The notes beneath the pieces are model-generated. The model searched no databases. It was not told the DNA's origin and saw nothing but the letters and a program-made list of their open reading frames with translations. DNA of 64,000 nucleotides from NCBI GenBank assembly GCA_029202385.1, contig CP119314.1, forward strand, positions 1,924,501-1,988,500, given 5' to 3'. Of this stretch, positions 59,431 to 64,000 are shown one piece after another; positions within the stretch are counted from its first letter, which is position 1; every line of letters starts with the position of its first letter. A program made the position numbers and the translations under genes. The stretch comes from Candidatus Sphingomonas phytovorans. Lineage in GTDB: Bacteria > Pseudomonadota > Alphaproteobacteria > Sphingomonadales > Sphingomonadaceae.

Positions 59431-59799
59431 GGCGCTCTTCAAGGGCATTTCGCGAAGCAACCCATCAAGCAGGGCCAGTGGATCACCCGCGCTCGCCTTC
59501 GCCAGCGCCGCCTCAAGATCGCGATAGGCCTGGAGCACCGAATGCCCGGCCTCGGTGAGACGCGCGCCCCTGCCGCGGCCGCCTCCGGGCGTGGTCTCGA
59601 CCAGCTTCTCGCGGAAGCAGCGATTCATTTCGTCTACCAATATCCAGGTCCGCCGATAGCTCATGCCCAAGTCCCGCCCGGCAGCGGAGATCGAGCCCTC
59701 GCGCCCAATCGCCTCGAGCAGGTCCGCCTTGCCGGGACCCATGGCAGCTTCGTCGCCGCAGAAGAGCTGCACCTTCACCTTGAGGGGACCGACCCGCAT
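59425..59799 (-). CDS. One-domain ModE-type regulator
   Basis: A 124-aa winged-helix protein matching the N-terminal DNA-binding domain of ModE: DLLEAIGREGSISAAGRDLG and MSYRRTWILVDEMNRCF, then the wing GGGRGRGARLTEAG. The two C-terminal TOBE/Mop domains that bind molybdate in full ModE are missing. It ends 6 bp inside the end of the peroxidase gene (convergent overlap). Presumed target: the Mo-box at 57836. How it senses molybdenum is unclear. Confidence 0.9.
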   Translation of the reverse strand: MRVGPLKVKVQLFCGDEAAMGPGKADLLEAIGREGSISAAGRDLGMSYRRTWILVDEMNRCFREKLVETTPGGGRGRGARLTEAGHSVLQAYRDLEAALAKASAGDPLALLDGLLREMPLKSAL

Positions 59800-59889
59800 C
59801 TACCTTCTCCTGTCGACCGAGCCTATCAGGTCGCGCCCGGATTTCGAGGGTGTCGCTTTGGCAGGGAAACCCCGCTAAGCGCTTGGCCC

Positions 59890-61938
59890 ATGGCGAAGGC
59901 ACATCCTTTCCACTCGATCCACAGCCATGAGCTGATCCGCGTGGGCGCCTGCACGCCGCGCGCAACCGTCGGCGATCCGGCGGCCAACGCAGCCGCGGCA
60001 ATCGCGCTGGCGAAAGACGGGCACAAGCGCAGCGCCGACCTGCTGGTCTTTCCCGAACTCAACATCAGTTCCTACGCGATCGACGACCTGCACCTACAGG
60101 ATGCGCTGCAGCGCGCTACGCATGACGCGCTGGCCGCCCTCGTCGCGGCGAGTGCGAAACTGCGCCCGGTTCTGCTGGTCGGCGCGGCGCTGCCTCGCAA
60201 CGGGCGGCTCTACAATTGCGCCGTCGTCATCGCGCGCGGCCGGGTGCTGGGCGTGGTGCCCAAGACTTTCCTGCCCAATTACCGCGAATATTACGAGAAG
60301 CGCTGGTTCGCGAGCGGCGCAGGCCAGAGCGGCGAGATCGAGGTCGCCGGCCAGACCGTGCCCTTCGGCACCGACATGATCTTCGCGGCAAGCGACCTGC
60401 CGCACTTCATCTTCCATGCGGAGATCTGCGAGGATTATTGGGCCCCTGCCCCGCCGTCGACCATGGGCGCGCTGGCGGGGGCGCTGGTGTGCTGCAACCT
60501 CTCGGCGTCCAACATCGTGGTCGGCAAGGCGCGCGAGCGGGCGCTGCTCTGCGCCTCGCAAAGTGCGCGTGCCCTGTGTGCCTATGTCTTCTCCGCCGCC
60601 GGGCCGGGCGAGAGCACGACCGATCTTTCCTGGGACGGCCAGGGTATGATCCATGAGCTTGGCGACCTGCTCGCCGAATCCGAACGCTTCCCGCAAAAGC
60701 CCGGCATCCTCGTCGCCGATGTGGATTGCGGGCGCTTGCGGCAGGAACGGATGCGTAACGGCACGTTCAACGATTCAGCCGCGCTCGCCGGCCATCCGGA
60801 GACTCGCTTCCGCCGCATCGCCTTCGCGCACAAGCCCGATTTCGCCGATATCGGGCTGGCGCGCGACGTCCGCCGTTTCCCCTTCGTGCCCAACACGCCC
60901 GAAAAGCTCGATGCCGATTGCTACGAGGCGTTCAACATCCAGGTCGAGGGGCTGCTCAAGCGCTTCGAAGCGGCGAAGGCCGAAAAGCTGGTGATCGGCG
61001 TCTCGGGCGGGCTGGATTCAACCCATGCGCTGATCGTCGCGGCCAAGGCGATGGACCGGCTCGGCCTGCCCCGCGACAATATCCTCGCCTTCACCATGCC
61101 CGGCTTCGCCACCAGCGAGCATACCAAGAGCAATGCCTGGGCGCTGATGCGTGCGCTTGGCGCCGATGGCGACGAGATCGACATTCGTCCCGCCGCCAAG
61201 CAGATGCTGGCCGATATGGGCCATCCGTTCGGCCGTGGCGAACCGGTCTATGACGTGACCTTCGAGAACGTCCAGGCGGGCCTGCGCACCGACTATCTCT
61301 TCCGCCTTGCCAACCAGCGCGGCGGGCTGGTGGTCGGGACCGGCGACCTATCGGAACTGGCGCTTGGCTGGTGCACTTACGGCGTCGGCGACCAGATGAG
61401 CCATTATGCCGTCAATGCCGGCGTGCCCAAGACGCTGATCCAGTTCCTGATCCGCTGGTGCATCCGCACCGACCAATATGACCGCGATACCGACTCGATC
61501 CTCGAGGCGATCCTGTCGACCGAGATCTCGCCCGAACTCATCCCCGCCGATGCGTCGGGCGCGATGCAGAGCACCGAGGCGCGAATCGGGCCGTACGAGC
61601 TGAACGACTTCTTCCTGCACTATGTCGTGCGGCACGGCATGGCGCCATCGAAGGTCGCGTTCCTTGCGCTCAACGCCTGGCGCGATGCAGCAGCCGGTCG
61701 CTGGCCGCGCGATTTTCCGCCCGCCTCACGCCATGAATATGATCTCGCGACGATCCGCGGCTGGCTGGAGAAATTCCTCGTCCGCTTCTTCGTGACGAGC
61801 CAGTTCAAGCGCTCGGCGATCCCCAACGGGCCGAAGGTCTCGGCCGGCGGCGCGCTGTCTCCACGCGGTGACTGGCGTGCGCCATCGGACGGCACAGCCG
61901 CGCCCTGGCTCGACGAGCTGGCGAAGAACCTGCCCTGA
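59890..61938 (+). CDS. nadE: Glutamine-dependent NAD+ synthetase
   Basis: A 682-aa bifunctional enzyme forming NAD from deamido-NAD with glutamine nitrogen. N-terminal nitrilase-type glutaminase: Glu56 (FPELN), Lys125 ([10 protein letters not shown]) and Cys180 (HAEICEDYW). C-terminal synthetase with the PPi loop SGGLDST at 372-378. Length is normal for the two-domain class. The ATG at 59890 is chosen; a longer frame overlaps the divergent ModE gene. Completes NAD salvage with pncB at 6.7 kb. Confidence 0.97.
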   Translation: MAKAHPFHSIHSHELIRVGACTPRATVGDPAANAAAAIALAKDGHKRSADLLVFPELNISSYAIDDLHLQDALQRATHDALAALVAASAKLRPVLLVGAALPRNGRLYNCAVVIARGRVLGVVPKTFLPNYREYYEKRWFASGAGQSGEIEVAGQTVPFGTDMIFAASDLPHFIFHAEICEDYWAPAPPSTMGALAGALVCCNLSASNIVVGKARERALLCASQSARALCAYVFSAAGPGESTTDLSWDGQGMIHELGDLLAESERFPQKPGILVADVDCGRLRQERMRNGTFNDSAALAGHPETRFRRIAFAHKPDFADIGLARDVRRFPFVPNTPEKLDADCYEAFNIQVEGLLKRFEAAKAEKLVIGVSGGLDSTHALIVAAKAMDRLGLPRDNILAFTMPGFATSEHTKSNAWALMRALGADGDEIDIRPAAKQMLADMGHPFGRGEPVYDVTFENVQAGLRTDYLFRLANQRGGLVVGTGDLSELALGWCTYGVGDQMSHYAVNAGVPKTLIQFLIRWCIRTDQYDRDTDSILEAILSTEISPELIPADASGAMQSTEARIGPYELNDFFLHYVVRHGMAPSKVAFLALNAWRDAAAGRWPRDFPPASRHEYDLATIRGWLEKFLVRFFVTSQFKRSAIPNGPKVSAGGALSPRGDWRAPSDGTAAPWLDELAKNLP

Positions 61939-62013
61939 CCTGATGTAATCTTCCGCGGGGCTTTGCCGGGGGAAGCAACTGGAGGCGGCGGCCCTTGGGC
62001 CGCTCGCCGAAAA

Positions 62014-62346
62014 TTACTTGCGGGCCTTGCGGGCGGCGTAGCGTGCGTCGCGCGCCGCCTTCTTCTCTGCCTCGGTCATCTGCGAGCGGGCAGCGGCCTG
62101 CTCGGCCTCGAGCCTGGCTGCCTCGGCCTTGGCGATCTTGTCGAGCTTGGCCTGCTCGATCGCCGCCTTCTTCTCGGCGCGCTTCTGCGCCTCGGCGGCT
62201 TCCTTGGCGGCGCGCGCGGCGGCGCGCTCCGCAACGACGGCCGGGTCGACCGGCGGTTTCGCCTTCAGTTTTTCGAGAGCAGCCTGCTTGGCCTGCGCGG
62301 AAAGCGCGGCCCGGTCCTTGAACGAGGGTTCTTTATACGATGCCAT
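62014..62346 (-). CDS. DUF6481-like Ala/Lys-rich coiled-coil protein
   Basis: A 110-aa, highly charged, helical protein: Ala, Lys and Glu make up most residues, in long heptad-like stretches (AERAAARAAKEAAEAQKRAE). The N-terminus MASYKEPSFKDRAALSAQAK matches the small DUF6481 family common in Sphingomonadales. No signal peptide. Function unknown; the coiled coil suggests a structural or nucleic-acid-associated role, which is inference. Confidence 0.82.
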   Translation of the reverse strand: MASYKEPSFKDRAALSAQAKQAALEKLKAKPPVDPAVVAERAAARAAKEAAEAQKRAEKKAAIEQAKLDKIAKAEAARLEAEQAAARSQMTEAEKKAARDARYAARKARK

Positions 62347-62507
62347 CGGCGCCCCTTAGAGCTTTTTCGCGCGATAGGAAATGGTCCAGCACGAGTGCCG
62401 CCATCGCCTGGGCAATCGCGCCGAAATCGCAGGAATTCCGCGCCGGCCACGAGCGTGATCGTTTTGCGCTACGCGCAGCGAATACGGTTCTCGCGCCCTG
62501 CCCCTGC

Positions 62508-63446
62508 TCATCGCTCCCTGGTTGAGGCCGGCGACTCATCCTGAAAATCCTCTTTGTGGCGGCGAACCCAAGCCTCGACGCCGGTAGGCTGGAAGTCCTC
62601 CAGGCCCGGCTGGGGGACGAATGAGCCCGACAACATGGTTTCTGCCTCATCCCGGTGCGCGGCGAAGAAGCGGAACCTGGATGCGACGCGCCGCCCGATA
62701 CCCGGCCCCATCGCCGCATCGATCTCATCCTCGAATTCGTCGAGCGGCTGAGCACGATAGACAATGCGGCGCCCAAGCCCGGCCGAGACTCGCGCCGCGA
62801 GTTCCTCGCCGGTGACGCTTTCAGGCCCCGCGATCCGGTGGTCACCGCCATAGGCCCCGCACTCAAGCAGGGTCAGGGCGGCCTCGGCGCAATCATCCAC
62901 CGAGGTCCACGCGATCCGCTGCGACTCGGCGATCGGGGGCGCAAACACGCCGTGCCTGATGATCTCCCGCCGCGCCGAGGGCTTCAGAAGATTGTCGAGA
63001 TACAGGGTCGGCCGAACGACGGCGAAAGGCATTCCGGACCGGCGGACCATATCCTCGACCATCGCGTTGGCAACGAAGCTCGGCTCAGGGCACGCCGCCG
63101 GCCGGCTTGCACTGGCAAGCCTGAGGATAACTGACCTGAGGCCGCACGCGATCGACGCTGACAGGGCATTGTCAGTCGCCGCCCGCGTCTCGTCCTGCGC
63201 CCCGATCGGAATCTGGAGCACGGCATGGGCAACGCCGGTGCTGGCCATCCGGAGCGACGAGGAATCGCGAAGATCGCCCTCGACAATGTCGACTCCGGGC
63301 ACCGCCAGCGCCCGGGCGCGCTCCCGGTCCCGGACAAGCGCCCTGACCTTCAAGCCCCGCCGAAGGGCGGCACGGACGACGGCCCCGCCCTGCACGCCAT
63401 TGGCGAGATAGACGAGGATCGACGAGGATGGATCGATAGCTGACAT
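62508..63446 (-). CDS. NmrA-family NAD(P)-binding oxidoreductase-like protein
   Basis: A 312-aa atypical short-chain dehydrogenase. The N-terminal cofactor loop is ILVYLANGVQGGAVVRAALR, then RALVRDRERARAL and GDLRDSSSL, matching NmrA/HSCARG-type proteins that sense NADP. The Tyr-Lys catalytic pair of true SDRs is not obvious. The ATG at 63446 follows AAGGAAGCAG; a longer upstream frame is rejected. Role unknown, possibly a quinone reductase or redox sensor. Confidence 0.88.
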   Translation of the reverse strand: MSAIDPSSSILVYLANGVQGGAVVRAALRRGLKVRALVRDRERARALAVPGVDIVEGDLRDSSSLRMASTGVAHAVLQIPIGAQDETRAATDNALSASIACGLRSVILRLASASRPAACPEPSFVANAMVEDMVRRSGMPFAVVRPTLYLDNLLKPSARREIIRHGVFAPPIAESQRIAWTSVDDCAEAALTLLECGAYGGDHRIAGPESVTGEELAARVSAGLGRRIVYRAQPLDEFEDEIDAAMGPGIGRRVASRFRFFAAHRDEAETMLSGSFVPQPGLEDFQPTGVEAWVRRHKEDFQDESPASTRER

Positions 63447-63727
63447 AACACTGCTTCCTTCGAACAAGGTCCGCCGGAAGAGCATCGTCGAGACGGCTAA
63501 CCGGACAGACCCGAAGCGCGCGCGGCGCCGGGGCTGTCGGGGGATCCACGCGGTGCGCGGACCAGAGCTTCTCCAGCAAGAAGAAGGGTCTGGGCCTACC
63601 GAGACCAGACCAGCCATTTTCGACACTGGAAAGGTAGGCCGCGCTTGTCGCAGGTGTCAATCATACGCGAAGCCAGTGGCATCGGACGCTGCTTCCAGTC
63701 CAGCACGGCGGGAAGACTGTGCGGCGA

Positions 63728-64000
63728 TCAGCCAGCGACGAATATCTTTCCGGGATTGAATATCCCGCGTGGGTCGAGGGCGCGCTTTATCTGGCGCATG
63801 ATATCGACGCTGTCGCCAAGCTCATCCACCAGCGCTTCTCGCTTGCCCAGGCCAACACCGTGCTCGCCGGTGCAGGTTCCGTCCATCGCCAGTGCCCGGG
63901 CGATCAGGCGGGCGTTGATCGCGCCCGCCTCTTCCATTTCATGGGGCGCGGCGGGATCGAGTGAAAAGATCACGTGGAAATTCCCGTCGCCGACATGGCC
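63728..64000 (-). CDS. FAD-linked oxidase, C-terminal part (GlcD/D-lactate dehydrogenase type; partial)
   Basis: The C-terminal 90 residues of a VAO-family flavoprotein; the 5' part lies beyond the right edge. The motif GHVGDGNFHVIF at the very edge is the family's substrate/metal-site signature, and TGEHGVGLGKREAL plus IKRALDPRGIFNPGKIF are the standard C-terminal motifs. It belongs to the 2-hydroxyacid (D-lactate/glycolate) dehydrogenase group. Confidence 0.93.
   Translation of the reverse strand, partial: GHVGDGNFHVIFSLDPAAPHEMEEAGAINARLIARALAMDGTCTGEHGVGLGKREALVDELGDSVDIMRQIKRALDPRGIFNPGKIFVAG

Overview
The window looks like a chromosomal segment of a Sphingomonas-like alphaproteobacterium. 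The evidence is high GC with GC-ending codons, three large TonB-dependent receptors (TBDRs) of families common in sphingomonads, tightly overlapping operons with several TTG/GTG starts, and short GC-rich REP-like repeats between genes. I assign the genus by style of gene content only; there is no rRNA in the window, and I recognised no tRNA or CRISPR array.

Layout. (1) 0-3.3 kb: a PadR regulator with a membrane protein, then a two-gene locus made of a 65-aa five-cysteine peptide and a complete radical SAM/SPASM maturase, which is a RiPP candidate. (2) 3.3-10.2 kb: an ArsR/AHSA1/DUF1801 stress-type operon, a divergent nicotinamidase-like/PncB pair for NAD salvage, a DJ-1/PfpI protein and small proteins. 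(3) 10.6-18.5 kb: one compact type IV secretion operon (virB2-B3-B4-B6-B8-B9-B10-B11) with no relaxase, coupling protein, VirB1, VirB5 or VirB7 nearby, followed by an orphan nucleotidyltransferase.

(4) 20-41 kb: a uronate/plant-polysaccharide utilisation locus. It holds an ExuT-type transporter, a FAH-fold enzyme, a LacI regulator, kduI, kduD, a KDG kinase, a carboxylesterase, a TBDR, an alpha/beta hydrolase, a GH43-type enzyme, a LysR regulator, a 1256-aa LamG-containing secreted protein and a second TBDR. Four copies of a 14-15 bp near-palindrome (TGACACCGGTTACC type) lie upstream of the transporter/FAH operon, kduI, the TBDR and the 1256-aa protein, and probably define the LacI regulon. 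(5) 41-48 kb: a TPR-sulfotransferase, an APC permease, a phytoene-desaturase-like oxidoreductase, a Rieske oxygenase and a BetI-like TetR with a clear operator.

(6) 48-54 kb: an O-methyltransferase with a TetR regulator, a LysR with an EmrB/QacA-type exporter, and a secreted NPP1 (NLP-type) protein. (7) 54-62 kb: an M20 peptidase, then a TBDR divergent from a secreted 185-aa protein plus a MauG/MbnH-like di-haem peroxidase. The shared promoter carries a Mo-box-like palindrome and a one-domain ModE lies next door. Then comes glutamine-dependent NAD synthetase. (8) 62-64 kb: a DUF6481 protein, an NmrA-type oxidoreductase and the 3' end of an FAD-linked oxidase.

The most promising undescribed systems are the Cys-rich peptide/radical SAM pair (973-2502) and the ModE-box TBDR/secreted protein/di-haem peroxidase unit (55655-59799).
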